Source of the DNA: an uncultured Sphingomonadaceae bacterium
GTDB lineage: Bacteria > Pseudomonadota > Alphaproteobacteria > Sphingomonadales > Sphingomonadaceae
Assembly (NCBI GenBank): GCA_947493955.1
Contig: CANLSQ010000001.1
Location: 1,860,001-1,924,000, forward strand
Direction of reading: 5' to 3'
Length of the DNA stretch: 64,000 nucleotides
Below the pieces are notes generated by a model. It did no database searches. It saw only the letters and a program-made list of their open reading frames with translations, and had not been told where the DNA came from. The translations under genes and the position numbers were made by a program. Below, piece by piece: positions 42,914 through 52,400 of the stretch; positions within the stretch are counted from its first letter, which is position 1; each line of letters opens with the position of its first letter.

Positions 42914-43540
42914 ATGTCCCCAACTTCATCACAGCTCACCTTTTACACCAACCCCATGTCCCGTGGTCAAATCGTGCGATGGGCGTTGCATGAAGCGGGA
43001 GCCGACTATGATCAGAAGATCATTGCATATGAAGATGAAATGAAATCGGATGAATATCTCGCCATCAATCCGATGGGCAAGGTTCCTGCCATCGTGCACA
43101 ATGGCCGGACAGTGACAGAATGCGCGGCGATTTGCGCTTATCTGGCCGATAGTTTTCCGGATGCCGGCCTAGCGCCGACAGCAGATGAGCGCGCAGACTA
43201 TTATCGCTGGCTGTTTTTTGCGGCAGGGCCGATTGAACAGGCCGTACTGGATCGCAGTTTCGGCCTATCCCCTACAGAAGAGCAAGAGCGCACCGCAGGC
43301 TATGGCAGTTATGACCGTGCCATGGATGTGTTGGATCAGATGCTGCAATCCCATACTTATGTTTGCGGTGATCGCTTCACGATGGCGGATGTCTATGTCG
43401 GCTCGCAAGTTGATTGGGGTTTGCAATTTGAAAGCTTCCCGGCCCGCGATAGTTTCCAGGCCTATGCGGAGCGTTTGAGGGCGCGCGAAAAATATAAGGA
43501 AGCCAAGGCGGTTGATGCCGCACTGATGCCAGAAAGCTAG
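42914..43540 (+). CDS. Glutathione S-transferase
   Basis: 208 residues. N-terminal thioredoxin-like domain: LTFYTNPMSRGQIVRWALHEAG (catalytic Ser/Tyr region), NPMGKVPAIVHNG with cis-Pro, and TECAAICAYLADSFP (glutathione gamma-Glu contact). Helical C-terminal domain from residue 90, with GDRFTMADVYVGSQ, the N-capping box motif. Electrophile detoxification is typical. Ribosome site CAGGAGTAGATA. Its upstream region shares an element with that of the DUF1428 gene. Confidence 0.93.
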   Translation: MSPTSSQLTFYTNPMSRGQIVRWALHEAGADYDQKIIAYEDEMKSDEYLAINPMGKVPAIVHNGRTVTECAAICAYLADSFPDAGLAPTADERADYYRWLFFAAGPIEQAVLDRSFGLSPTEEQERTAGYGSYDRAMDVLDQMLQSHTYVCGDRFTMADVYVGSQVDWGLQFESFPARDSFQAYAERLRAREKYKEAKAVDAALMPES

Positions 43541-43583
43541 AAAAGCACCTTTCTGTAAGTGTTACAGGCCATCTAAAACTCGC

Positions 43584-43604
43584 TATTGATCAATTTAATC
43601 AATA
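43584..43604. promoter_or_regulatory. Inverted repeat in the AT-rich gap after the GST gene
   Basis: TATTGAT-CAATTTA-ATCAATA: 7-bp arms with a 7-bp spacer, in an AT-rich stretch about 100 bp upstream of the next gene. The arms resemble FNR half-sites but the spacing is wrong (7 rather than 4), so an FNR call is not supported. Possible operator of the downstream exported protein. Confidence 0.3.
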
Positions 43605-43702
43605 ATAATTTGAGCCTTCTGTAACCAAATCCATTGCCGGCTCGAAACCACCTATGAGAGCAGCAAGCAAGTGCTGGCTGCAGATATAGGAAGGTCGAAG
43701 TT

Positions 43703-44152
43703 ATGAAAAATGCAGTTATCGTTACCGCCGCTGCCCTTATCAGCATTACCGCAACGCCAGCATTTGCCGACTCTGCCATAGATACCCAAAGTATGGCAGA
43801 AACCGCTTCCCCCCAAAAGCATCAGGCCATCGACCTTCCTATAAGCACTTTTGATCTGGCTGGTGTTACCAGCAAAAAGGACCATGGTTTCATGGCTACT
43901 ATGGCCGCTGAATTTACACCCGGTTTCCGCATACAGAACGACATAACACCTGTCGCGGCACAACCCGATGCGGGCCTGACCAGTTTGTTCATTCCTCAAG
44001 AATTTTCTTATCGCTCCAACGCACAGGACAGCGGCGTTGATGCCATCAATCCCGGTCGCTTCGTTTCCAGCTCGGTGCGCTCAGATTATCTGTCTGAAGC
44101 AGGGCCAGCGGCAAACGACAAAAATTCAGTCGGGGTCCGCTTCGGCTTTTAA
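43703..44152 (+). CDS. Exported protein of unknown function
   Basis: 149 residues. Signal peptide MKNAVIVTAAALISITATPAFA-DS; ribosome site GGAAGGTCGAAGTT. The mature protein is Ser/Asp/Ala-rich with no recognised domain. The C-terminal VGVRFGF, ending in Phe with alternating hydrophobics, resembles the final strand of outer-membrane barrels, but the protein is too short for a standard barrel. Followed by a strong terminator. No neighbour suggests a role. Confidence 0.7.
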   Translation: MKNAVIVTAAALISITATPAFADSAIDTQSMAETASPQKHQAIDLPISTFDLAGVTSKKDHGFMATMAAEFTPGFRIQNDITPVAAQPDAGLTSLFIPQEFSYRSNAQDSGVDAINPGRFVSSSVRSDYLSEAGPAANDKNSVGVRFGF

Positions 44153-44206
44153 ATCAATCCCTCCTTCTTTCAGCGCTCTCTCCTCATCTCTGGGAAGCTG
44201 AAAGAC

Positions 44207-44245
44207 AAAGGCCAGATGGTTCCTACCATCTGGCCTTCTTTTTTT
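44207..44245. terminator. Terminator between convergent genes
   Basis: AAGGCCAGATGG-TTCCTA-CCATCTGGCCTT with T-run CTTTTTTT on the plus strand; it ends the exported protein gene. The stem is perfect, and the minus side lacks a comparable T-run, so it mainly serves the plus-strand gene. Confidence 0.9.
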
Positions 44246-44274
44246 GCCCTGTTCTAATCTGGAATATCCAGCGC

Positions 44275-44985
44275 CTAACCTCCTTTGGTCAGACCCGTTG
44301 TGTTGATTGTCTCATCCGCCGCATCACGGGCCTGCTCCGGTGCATATTGGCGGCGCCATTCATCAAGATCGCGCTCATATTCCTCATAGGCGAGATAAAA
44401 ATCAGTGAACGGTTTTTCCAGTTCGGCCAGCGCCTGTGCGCCGAAGGTCTCCATATCTTCCGATTTCGTAACAATCGCCCTCTGGCTGACTTGCACGGCC
44501 TGGTCACAAAATGGACGGCGGAGCGGTGAAAAGGACCAATAATTGTAAAGGCGCGTTTGATGGCGATCATGGGCTTGCTGATAGCCTTTGCCAATATCTC
44601 GGCGAAATTTACGCAGGATTGCACTATTGGCGTTACGCAGAAATCTTTTGTTGTTTCCTATAAACGCGTTGTAATCACTGACGATCCGCTCATATTGCGG
44701 ACCAGTACAACTGAGCGCCGCGACATTCAATGCGGCCCGAACATGCCATACCGTTTGCAATGGCCCGATATCACGATTGATTGTCTGTCTCAGGCCGTCA
44801 GCGCGTAGCGGTGGAACAATTGTATTGGCACTGGCGCCAAATGGCGTCGTCGGCGCACGAGGTGTGTATTGCGGAGTGGTAACCGGAGCCGGTGGAGGCG
44901 GAGGCGGGGCGGTCTGGCAGGCGGCCAGCGCAGATACGGCCACAGCAACAACTAACAAACGAACTTTTTTTACACTCTGAAGCAC
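44275..44985 (-). CDS. Hypothetical lipoprotein
   Basis: 236 residues. Signal sequence with lipobox ALAAC (Cys22), then a Pro-rich run (QTAPPPPPPAPVTTPQYTP) as a flexible spacer, and a mostly alpha-helical domain. Conserved-looking landmarks: INRDIGPLQTVWHVRAALNVAALSC, NAFIGNNKRFLRNAN and FYLAYEEYERDLDEWRRQYAP. Two internal Cys (in LSCTGP and FCDQAV) could form a disulfide. No family name recognised. Envelope-located, single gene. Confidence 0.78.
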   Translation of the reverse strand: MLQSVKKVRLLVVAVAVSALAACQTAPPPPPPAPVTTPQYTPRAPTTPFGASANTIVPPLRADGLRQTINRDIGPLQTVWHVRAALNVAALSCTGPQYERIVSDYNAFIGNNKRFLRNANSAILRKFRRDIGKGYQQAHDRHQTRLYNYWSFSPLRRPFCDQAVQVSQRAIVTKSEDMETFGAQALAELEKPFTDFYLAYEEYERDLDEWRRQYAPEQARDAADETINTTGLTKGG

Positions 44986-45070
44986 TATATTTCCCCTATG
45001 GATCGCGCAAAATTCTTATGCGGGAGGCTCTCGCTTGTCCAGCAATAGCAACCGAAAAACGACCAACCGT

Positions 45071-45106
45071 AAAAAGAAAAAGCCCAGCAGTTTCCTGCCG
45101 GGCTTT
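45071..45106 (-). terminator. Terminator of the Bax-inhibitor-1 gene
   Basis: On the minus strand AAAGCCC-x-GCAG-GAAA-CTGC-x-GGGCTTTTT followed by a T-rich tract, about 30 bp past the stop of the Bax-inhibitor-1 gene. Confidence 0.88.
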
Positions 45107-45135
45107 GTCGTACGTCAAAGCGTATGAATAGAGGC

Positions 45136-45870
45136 TTAGTCCTGGCTGCCCATGAAGCTGAGCAGGAACTGGAACATGTTGATAAAGTCCAGATACAGGT
45201 TGAGCGCACTCATAATAATAACTTTGCCAACCATGTCCGTACCGGCGACATAAGCATACATGCTCTTGATCCGCTGCGTGTCATAGGCCGTCAGACCCGC
45301 GAAGATCAGAACACCGATCGCGCTGATGACGAAATGAAACATCGTGGACTGCAGGAAAATGTTGATCACCATTGCAACGATGAGACCAATCACACCCATG
45401 ATCAGGAAGCTGCCCCAGCCGGACAGATCTTTCTTGGTTGTGTAGCCAAAAAGACTAAGGCCCAGGAAAGCCGCCGACGTAGCGAAAAATGTCTGGGCAA
45501 TAGACGCACCGGTATAGACGAGGAAAATCGTCGACATCGACAGCCCCATCAAGGTCGCAAAGCCCCAGAACATAGCCTGCAGCGTAAACGTAGAGAATTT
45601 ATTCTGACCAAAGCTCATCGCAAAAACGATCGCCAGGGGAGAAAGGATAATAAGCCACTTCAGCGGTCCGCCGCCAAACATGATTTCCGCGGCCATGCCG
45701 GAACTTGCAAAAAGCATCGCCACAATACCGGTGAGCAGTACGCCGCTCGCCATGTAGTTATAGACTTTAAGCATATAAGAGCGCAGCCCGGCGTCATATG
45801 CGACGTCGGATTGTGGCGTCGTGCCAACAGGTGTACGCGACATTGTCGCTCGTGGGTCAGGCCAAGCCAT
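45136..45870 (-). CDS. Bax inhibitor-1/YccA family membrane protein
   Basis: 244 residues from MAWPDPRATMSR, using GAGGAGTTTGAATATC; an earlier TTG is ignored. Seven hydrophobic segments with typical marks: YMLKVYNYMASGVLLTG, GFATLMGLSMSTIFLVYTG, GLTAYDTQRIKSMY (the conserved Asp region) and SALNLYLDFINMFQFLL at the end. TMBIM proteins are pH-dependent calcium-leak or stress proteins of the inner membrane; the bacterial role is not firmly known. Single gene. Confidence 0.94.
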   Translation of the reverse strand: MAWPDPRATMSRTPVGTTPQSDVAYDAGLRSYMLKVYNYMASGVLLTGIVAMLFASSGMAAEIMFGGGPLKWLIILSPLAIVFAMSFGQNKFSTFTLQAMFWGFATLMGLSMSTIFLVYTGASIAQTFFATSAAFLGLSLFGYTTKKDLSGWGSFLIMGVIGLIVAMVINIFLQSTMFHFVISAIGVLIFAGLTAYDTQRIKSMYAYVAGTDMVGKVIIMSALNLYLDFINMFQFLLSFMGSQD

Positions 45871-46063
45871 GATATTCAAACTCCTCAGTTATTGCGCCGC
45901 AAAAACAGGATGGCGGCGCTATCCCCTTCAATATCGGTTGATTATGTGAATTTTTCAAGAAAAACCGGATGTCGATGCGATAAAATCAACAAGTTAACTC
46001 ATAGATAATATCAATCGATAATCACCGAAAACACGAAATTCGCCAATTCTCATAAAAAATCAT

Positions 46064-46522
46064 TCAGGAGAATTTCGCGGTCAGCGCTTTTGCTCCGGCA
46101 ACAACATCAGCCCAGGTTTGTTCAAACGCTTCATCATTGCCATAATAGGGATCATCAACATCCTGGCCAGCGCGGCCCTCGACAAAATCCAGCAGCAGCG
46201 CGATCCGCGCAGAACCATCAGACGGCTGTATCGCCTTCAGATTGGTCAGATTATCCCCATCAAGCGCGATAATATGATCAAAGTCTCGAAAGTCTGAGGT
46301 TCTTACCGGGCGGGCACGCAAATGGTCGATTGGCGCATCATTACGAGCAGCAACAGCTTGCGCCCGTTCATCCGGCGGTCGCCCGGTATGCCAATCATGC
46401 GTTCCAGCAGAATCGATCACCATATTGATGCCCATGCGCGCGCATTCCTGCCGCAAAGCAGCTTCGGCCAACGGCGACCGGCAAATATTACCCATGCATA
46501 CAAAAAGAACTGAAATAGCCAT
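46064..46522 (-). CDS. Low-molecular-weight protein tyrosine phosphatase
   Basis: 152 residues. Phosphate-binding loop at the N-terminus: VLFVCMGNICRSP (Cys9 nucleophile, Arg15), and the general acid Asp in DVDDPYYGND near the C-terminus. DSAGTHDWHTGRPPDERA is the family core. Full length. Could be a stand-alone housekeeping phosphatase; no kinase or polysaccharide genes are adjacent. Confidence 0.95.
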   Translation of the reverse strand: MAISVLFVCMGNICRSPLAEAALRQECARMGINMVIDSAGTHDWHTGRPPDERAQAVAARNDAPIDHLRARPVRTSDFRDFDHIIALDGDNLTNLKAIQPSDGSARIALLLDFVEGRAGQDVDDPYYGNDEAFEQTWADVVAGAKALTAKFS

Positions 46523-46592
46523 GCGACCCCCCGATAGCTAAAAAGATATTCTGGAATTCAAAAAATTCGGCGTGACAGCTATTACCCAATCA

Positions 46593-47174
46593 CTATCTGG
46601 TTGGTTCAAATTTCTGTAACTCGAAAACACCGCAGGCGATCCGGCCGCCGCTTTCCCCCGAAGGGTCGGTTTTTAGATCATCTGGCCCGGCATGTACCAC
46701 AAAAGCCGCACCATCGGCATCCATCAAGGCGTTATCCCCTTCTTTCAGGGCAGCGCCATCTATCGTCGCTTCTACTGAACCCTTGCCATCCTCACCAATA
46801 TCAAGGTTAAAGAAATCGCCCATGTGTGCGCCCCGAGGATTGTCAAATCCATGCTCTCTTCCTGTGGGATTCCAGTGCCCGCCGGCTGATTTAAAGTCAG
46901 GTCCCTCGCATTTTCCCACTTCGTGAATATGAACCCCGCGCGGTCCAGGCGCCAGGCCTTCCGCAGTAATTTGCACAATCAGGCCGCCATCACCCTCACC
47001 AATTATGACTTCACCATATCGCGTATTATCTGCGCCGATCAGATCGGCCCGTGCGATGCTTTCGGCGGGCTCCAGTTCAGAACTGGAACTGTTGCCACCG
47101 CAAGCAGTTAGTGAAAGGGCCAACCCGGCCAGTAGCAATGTGGCGCCACCCCCGCCAACATGTCGAACGCCCAT
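46593..47174 (-). CDS. sodC: Copper/zinc superoxide dismutase, lipoprotein form
   Basis: 193 residues. Signal sequence with lipobox LTAC (Cys25), then the Cu/Zn SOD domain. Metal ligands: His pair in RGVHIHEVGKC, GHWNPTGREHG, His and Asp in RGAHMGDF, and His in AFVVHAGPDD. The disulfide pair is Cys in GKCEGPD and RIACGVFEL. Ribosome site AGGAGCAATATT. Protects the envelope against superoxide. Divergent from folK. Confidence 0.95.
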   Translation of the reverse strand: MGVRHVGGGGATLLLAGLALSLTACGGNSSSSELEPAESIARADLIGADNTRYGEVIIGEGDGGLIVQITAEGLAPGPRGVHIHEVGKCEGPDFKSAGGHWNPTGREHGFDNPRGAHMGDFFNLDIGEDGKGSVEATIDGAALKEGDNALMDADGAAFVVHAGPDDLKTDPSGESGGRIACGVFELQKFEPTR

Positions 47175-47280
47175 AATATTGCTCCTGCATTTGCCTTATT
47201 GTCTTTCCATGGTAGCAGCGGTTTTCTGACGTTTAAACCGTTAGTTTAGCGCTATCTGCAATTATGAACCGAGGAGCAAA

Positions 47281-47763
47281 GTGCCCGAGACCCGCTTCCT
47301 GATAGCCCTGGGCTCCAACCAGCGCCATGTCCGGCATGGACCTCCCGCCAGAGTCATTTCAGCGGCTTTGACCGCGCTTGAACAAAAGGGCCTGACTGTC
47401 TTGAAATATTCGGCAACTCTCTCTTCCAGACCAGTCGGCCCATCAAACCGTGCTTATGCCAATGCTGCTGCGATCATAAGCACGGGCCTTCGCCCAGACG
47501 AATTGCTAACGCTTTTGAAGAGCATCGAATCACGCTTTGGTACAAGACGCGGGCAACCATGGTCACGAAGAGTGCTCGATCTCGATATTATATTATGGAG
47601 TGAAGGCGCTTTTTCCGAAGACAATCCAAGACTTACAATCCCTCACATGATGATGCGAGAACGCGCCTTTGTGCTGCAGCCAGCTGCCGAAATCGCACCC
47701 AAGTGGCGCGATCCGGTAACCGGTCTGACGATTGCACAAATTGCTTCCCGCAAAGGCCTGTGA
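47281..47763 (+). CDS. folK: 2-Amino-4-hydroxy-6-hydroxymethyldihydropteridine pyrophosphokinase
   Basis: 160 residues, GTG start after GAGGAGCAAA. Start LIALGSNQRHVRHGPPARVI and the RRVLDLDIILWSEG signature (two Mg-binding Asp), then LTIPHMMMRERAFVLQPAAEIAP. Activates the pterin for dihydropteroate synthesis. It uses the product of FolB, encoded near 12 kb. The tRNA-Lys gene follows 88 bp downstream on the same strand. Confidence 0.95.
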   Translation: MPETRFLIALGSNQRHVRHGPPARVISAALTALEQKGLTVLKYSATLSSRPVGPSNRAYANAAAIISTGLRPDELLTLLKSIESRFGTRRGQPWSRRVLDLDIILWSEGAFSEDNPRLTIPHMMMRERAFVLQPAAEIAPKWRDPVTGLTIAQIASRKGL

Positions 47764-47851
47764 TAAATTCCAGCTAAAACATCCCAAAGCCGCTTGACCC
47801 CGTGGCCAAGCACCACTAGGGAGGCGCTTCGCAATAGCCTTGTGCAGTTGT

Positions 47852-47927
47852 GGGCCCTTAGCTCAGTCGGTAGAGCAACTGACTTTTAATCAGTAGGTCG
47901 CTGGTTCGAACCCAGCAGGGCTCACCA
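47852..47927 (+). tRNA. tRNA-Lys (anticodon TTT), CCA encoded
   Basis: 76 nt cloverleaf: acceptor stem GGGCCCT/AGGGCTC (one G-T pair), D arm with GCTCAGTCGGTAGAGC, anticodon arm CTGACTTTTAATCAG with loop CTTTTAA (anticodon TTT), T arm CTGGTTCGAACCCAG, 3' CCA in the DNA. Confidence 0.97.
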
Positions 47928-48343
47928 CCTTTTTCCCGGATGTTCAGAGGTTTTCGAGCAATCTCATTCCGACATCCTGTTCCGACACCATTTCTGCAAA
48001 TCAAAACGATTTTCAGGATACTGAGCGACACCCAACAAAATAAGCGGTGAGTATGCCAGAGAAGATGTTCGTCACGAGTCCACCAACACGTGATTGCTGC
48101 TCGCACAACACCGCTTGCAACTGTTCGCCGCAATATAGGCTCGGACCACCTGTAAAACCAACGGCGTTTTCGTCAGCGTTCATGTGCCAGAAAGGATGAT
48201 CTGAACAGTGAGGTAATCCAAGTTGCACATCTCGCATCACGAGATGAGGGGATTCTGACAGTCAAATAAGCCATTACGGGTTCGGTCAGACGAAGAGCAA
48301 TCAACATGCGGGGCGAGATGCTATTGTTTGAAGGAGTAGAACA
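47928..48343. other. Intergenic region downstream of tRNA-Lys
   Basis: 416 bases with no gene I can support. A T-run (CTTTTT) follows the tRNA immediately. A minus-strand frame at 48013-48240 (75 codons, with a hydrophobic C-terminal part and three Cys) has some protein-like character, but no good ribosome site or recognised family. No repeat of the tRNA 3' end was seen, so there is no evidence for an attachment site or island here. Confidence 0.5.
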
Positions 48344-49219
48344 ATGAAAAATATTTCCAGAAATTCGAGAATTACATTCCTGCTTGCCACGGCTGCCATT
48401 ATGGCGCCGAGCAGCGTGTCTGCGCAGCAGCAGGACCTAGATGACGTTGATATTACCGTAACCGGTCTGCCACCGGCTGACCTGTCCGGCCTGCCGGAGG
48501 GACCAGAGATCGAAGGCTTTATTTCCGCGCGCAAAGCCGACAGAATGCAGGTAACCAGCGAAAATGGCGCCAACACGGCAATCATTGTTGCTGAAGCCAC
48601 CGAAATCAAGGCGAGCAAGGGCTTTTTGGGTCTCGGCCGCAGTAAACTTGCTTCCGACTCGCTGCTCAACGGTCTTCCGGTTACCGTCCGGACCGTGGAA
48701 TGGGGCGAAGGCCTGGTGGCCAGCCAAATCCGTCTACGCGACAAAGACCTCAAGACCGCCAGCATGATCCGTAATGGCACGGCCCAGGGTTTTGCAGAAC
48801 AGACGGCGGCGACCGAGGCGCTGCGCGGCCGTGTTGGCGATATCGACAAGTATAATATTAGAGGTACGACCAACGTGTATTTCGACACCGGCAAGTGGAG
48901 ACTGTCTCCGCAGGCCGAGCAAGAACTTTGCGACACCGCGGCTCAAGCCGAAGCGATGGAAAACGCGCTCCTGCTGGTTGTCGGTTACACCGATTCGGTC
49001 GGAAGCCAGGAGTATAACCAGGTACTGAGCGAGCGGCGAGCCGGCCGTGTTGTAAATCATATTCAGCAAGCTTGCGGCTGGAAGCCCTATCGCATGCTGA
49101 CCCCAACCGGAATGGCTGAAGCAGATCCGCTGGCCGATAACAGCACCCGGGAAGGCAAAGCACAAAACCGCCGCGTTGCGGTGAATATCATGGTCAGTAA
49201 AAGTGTTGAGGGCCTGTGA
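48344..49219 (+). CDS. OmpA-family outer-membrane protein with DUF5666-like domain
   Basis: 291 residues. Signal peptide MKNISRNSRITFLLATAAIM, cleavage near VSA-QQ. Residues about 55-140 form a beta-rich domain (GPEIEGFISARKADRMQVTS, LNGLPVTVRTVEWGEG) like DUF5666. Residues about 170-285 are an OmpA peptidoglycan-binding domain: NVYFDTGKWRLSPQAE, VVGYTDSVGSQEYNQVLSER and GKAQNRRVAVNI, with the Asp and Arg that hold diaminopimelate. Anchors the outer membrane to the wall. It lacks a beta-barrel, so it is periplasmic or attached. Confidence 0.9.
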   Translation: MKNISRNSRITFLLATAAIMAPSSVSAQQQDLDDVDITVTGLPPADLSGLPEGPEIEGFISARKADRMQVTSENGANTAIIVAEATEIKASKGFLGLGRSKLASDSLLNGLPVTVRTVEWGEGLVASQIRLRDKDLKTASMIRNGTAQGFAEQTAATEALRGRVGDIDKYNIRGTTNVYFDTGKWRLSPQAEQELCDTAAQAEAMENALLLVVGYTDSVGSQEYNQVLSERRAGRVVNHIQQACGWKPYRMLTPTGMAEADPLADNSTREGKAQNRRVAVNIMVSKSVEGL

Positions 49220-49227
49220 CCCCTTGC

Positions 49228-49257
49228 GGGGTGGGCATTGCCCACCCCGATATTTTT
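49228..49257 (+). terminator. Terminator of the OmpA-family gene
   Basis: Stem GGGGTGGGC-ATT-GCCCACCCC followed by GATATTTTT, about 10 bp after the stop codon. Confidence 0.88.
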
Positions 49258-49359
49258 GACCGACTAGTATCACAATAATTTGCGCAGAGGCGGGTAAAGT
49301 CTGACTTTCCCGCCTTTGTTTATGCCTGAAAAATAGTCCGGGGCGATATCTGCACAATC

Positions 49360-49394
49360 AAAAAAGCCGACTGGTGTTTCCACCAGCCGGCTTT
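49360..49394 (-). terminator. Terminator of the autotransporter gene
   Basis: On the minus strand AAAGCCG-x-CTGGTG-GAAA-CACCAG-x-CGGCTTTTTT type hairpin with six T, 25 bp past the autotransporter stop codon. Confidence 0.9.
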
Positions 49395-49419
49395 CCCGGA
49401 CGAAAGGTCAACTTTCTAC

Positions 49420-52400
49420 TCAGAACGCAAAGCGAACCTTTATTCCGCCCGAATGGGACTGGTAATCGGATGCAAAACGCCCCCGATATTCCGCTCCGAT
49501 ACTCAACCCGTTCTTGTTGACCAGGTCGATACCAGCACCGAGGTCAAAGCGGGACTGAGAAGATTCTCCCGCCGTTAGTCGGAAGCTGTCCAGTCCGCCA
49601 TTGAAGCTGCTGTTCACGCCGACGCCATCACCGATCAGATCATAGCTGTAGCCAATGTTGGCAAATGGCACGATCGACAGGTCTTTCGTTTCATCAACCT
49701 TGCCGGCCAGTTGCAAGCCCACCGTCGCTTCCAGAAACTCTGTGCGATCGATATCGAGGGTCAGACCCAGACCGCCGGTTTCCGTGAAGCTGTCCTGAGA
49801 CAGGCTGGCATAACGCAGCCCTGCTGATGGTGTCAGGGTGAAGCTACCTGTCTCCAGCCGATAACCGGTCGACAGGCTGGCTATCACGCCATCTGCATCG
49901 GATTCACCGGAGATCAGTGCACCCACAGCCGTGCGGCTGCTTTCAACATCGTTGAAAGAATAGCCCAGCTCTGCATTGACGAAGGCCGCTCCGAAATCGA
50001 GGCCTGCATAAGCAGATATCTGATAGCTGTTCACATCAGTTTGCGCACCGGCCAGACCGTTGGCATCAATGTCGATATCTGCATAGTTGAGCAGAACGCC
50101 CACTTTGGCAGTTTCACCAATACTCTTGTCGAGACCGAGAGTGAAGCCGATGGTATCGGCATCGTAGCCCAGGGCGCTCAGACTATCGGCATCGCGGTCT
50201 GCGTTGCGATAGAATATCTGACCCCAGATACCGGTCTCATCACCTGACAAACGATTGGTCAGCAAGCTACTGGCAAAACGCTGTGTCTCGAAAATCTCTC
50301 TGGCCACACCGTCATTAATCGCGGGCAGAAGAGTGAGAGCAGTTGCCTCGAATTCCGCTGTGCTGGTGGCGGCATTCAATCCGTCAAATACAGCATCAGG
50401 CAGGCGGCCGTTGGATACAGCCGACGTGATGGCCGATCCAAAGCCCGAGATATTCGCATCAGCAGACACATTGCCAAGCTCTACGGCGGTTGGTGTCACC
50501 GTTATTGATCCCAGGTCGACCTGATAGTCGATCAGAAAATCATCATCGATGACATTCACTGTAACGCCATTGTCCGTGAACGTTCCGGTTTCGGTCAGAA
50601 CATTGATCGGAGCATCCAGTAACAGCCCTGCAGAGGTCTGATTGGTCGAGATATTTACGACGCTACCTGCAGCAAAGCTGGTATCGCCATCTACCGCAAG
50701 ACTGTCAGTGCCCAGGTCGAAGGCCAATGTGCCTTCAACAGAAAGGGAACCTTCCAGGCTTCTTGCGCCTGAAATCGTCACCGTGCTTGGTGCCGCCACA
50801 TCAACCGCAACATTTCCGGTAATATCACCGGCCAAAACGCTGGTTCCACCGGCAAAGGACAGGCTATCCGCTTGCGCCGAGCCGATGAAGTCACCCGTTA
50901 TGGCGCCGCCATTTTGAACAAAGTTCAAACCAGACAGCGCAGACGATGCATCAACAGCGACCGGACCTGTCAGGCTGCCATTATTGATGAAGCTTCCGGT
51001 AAAGGCGATATTCTCAATGAGCAGTGCAGGGCCGGTTTCAGAAGAGATAGCACCGTTATTCACGATATCATCTGCCACCGTTACCGTTGTTCCTGCCCCG
51101 GCACCATTGAACAGACGCAGTCCGGCAGAGGCCCCTGACGGCTGCGCATCGCCGCGACCGGCAATCGTGCCGTCATTGATCAGCGTAAAGCTGCGTACGT
51201 CACCGTCCGTTGTTCCAAGCTGGAAAGACACGCCGGAGCCGGCCACACCGGCATCAATCGTACCGCTATTGTTCAACGCAAAATTATTGGCCGTTCCGTC
51301 TGCATAGACAGTACCGTTACGCTGCGCTCCGGTACCGATGATGGTGCCCGTGTTGTTGACCACCAATCCAGTGCCATCAATATTCAGCGCGCGGCTTCCT
51401 GACGAAATGGTTCCGGCATTGTTGACAACAGCGCCGGTGAAATCACCGCCACCTGCTGGGGTCGCATTGCCGAAATACAGTCCATTTTGAACGCCGGAAA
51501 TAGTCGCACCAGCAGCATTTGTGATGGTGCCATTGAAGCTGACGCCATTCACAAAGCGGATACCAGCGGTCGTTCCGCTGTCACCTTCACTGTCGATCAG
51601 ACCGCTATTGGTGATATTGCCGGTAAACAGACCCGTTGACGTGCCGTCCAGAACGCCCGCATTACGCGCCCGTTCAAAACGAAGGCCATCACCTGCGGCA
51701 GCCAAACCGGCAGCAGCCGTGCCGCGGCCCTGAATGGTTCCGCTATTATCAATCTCAAACGCGTTTCCGGCGGCAGACAATTCTACCGAGAAACCGGCAC
51801 CTTGATTGGCGGCTCCGGCATCGATTGTACCATCATTGTTCAGGACAAAATCTTGCGCCGTGCTGTCCGCATAGACCGTACCATTGCGCTGATTGCCTGT
51901 ACCCAGGATCGAGCCTGTGTTGTTGACGACCAGACCGCTGCCATCGATGTTGAGAGCCCGGCTGTTGGACGAGATGGTTCCGGCATTGTTGACCACGGCA
52001 CCGGTGAAATCACCACCGCCCGCTGGGGTTGCATTGCCGAAATAGAGGCCGTTTTGTGCACCGGAGATGGTACCACCCGCCTGGTTGTCGATGGTGCCTG
52101 AAAACGACACACCGTTCACGAAACGGATACCGGCCGCCGTGCCTTGCGTGCTTTCGGAGTTGATCACGCCCGAGTTCACAATATCACCGGTAAAGAGACC
52201 AGTTGTCGAACCGTCGAGCAGTCCGGCAACCCGTGCGCGTTCAAAGCGCAGGCCGTCACCGGCAGCGGCTGCACCGGCAGATGCCTGACCGCGGCCTTGC
52301 ACGGTGCCGGTATTATTAATCGTGAAGGCATTGCCAGCTTCGCTCAGTTCGACCGAAAAACCTGCACCTTCATTGGCCAATCCGGCATCGATTGTACCAT

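Noticed and set aside
43584-43604. FNR box reading of TATTGAT...ATCAATA
   Set aside because: Half-sites are right but the spacer is 7 rather than 4 nt, so it was kept only as a generic inverted repeat.
47858-48133. 91-codon minus-strand frame covering the antisense of tRNA-Lys (contains WVRTSDLLIKSQLLYRLS)
   Set aside because: This is the well-known artefact peptide from translating tRNA genes in reverse; not a gene.
47852-48343. Genomic island integrated at tRNA-Lys
   Set aside because: No integrase, no duplicated tRNA end and ordinary genes follow on both sides.
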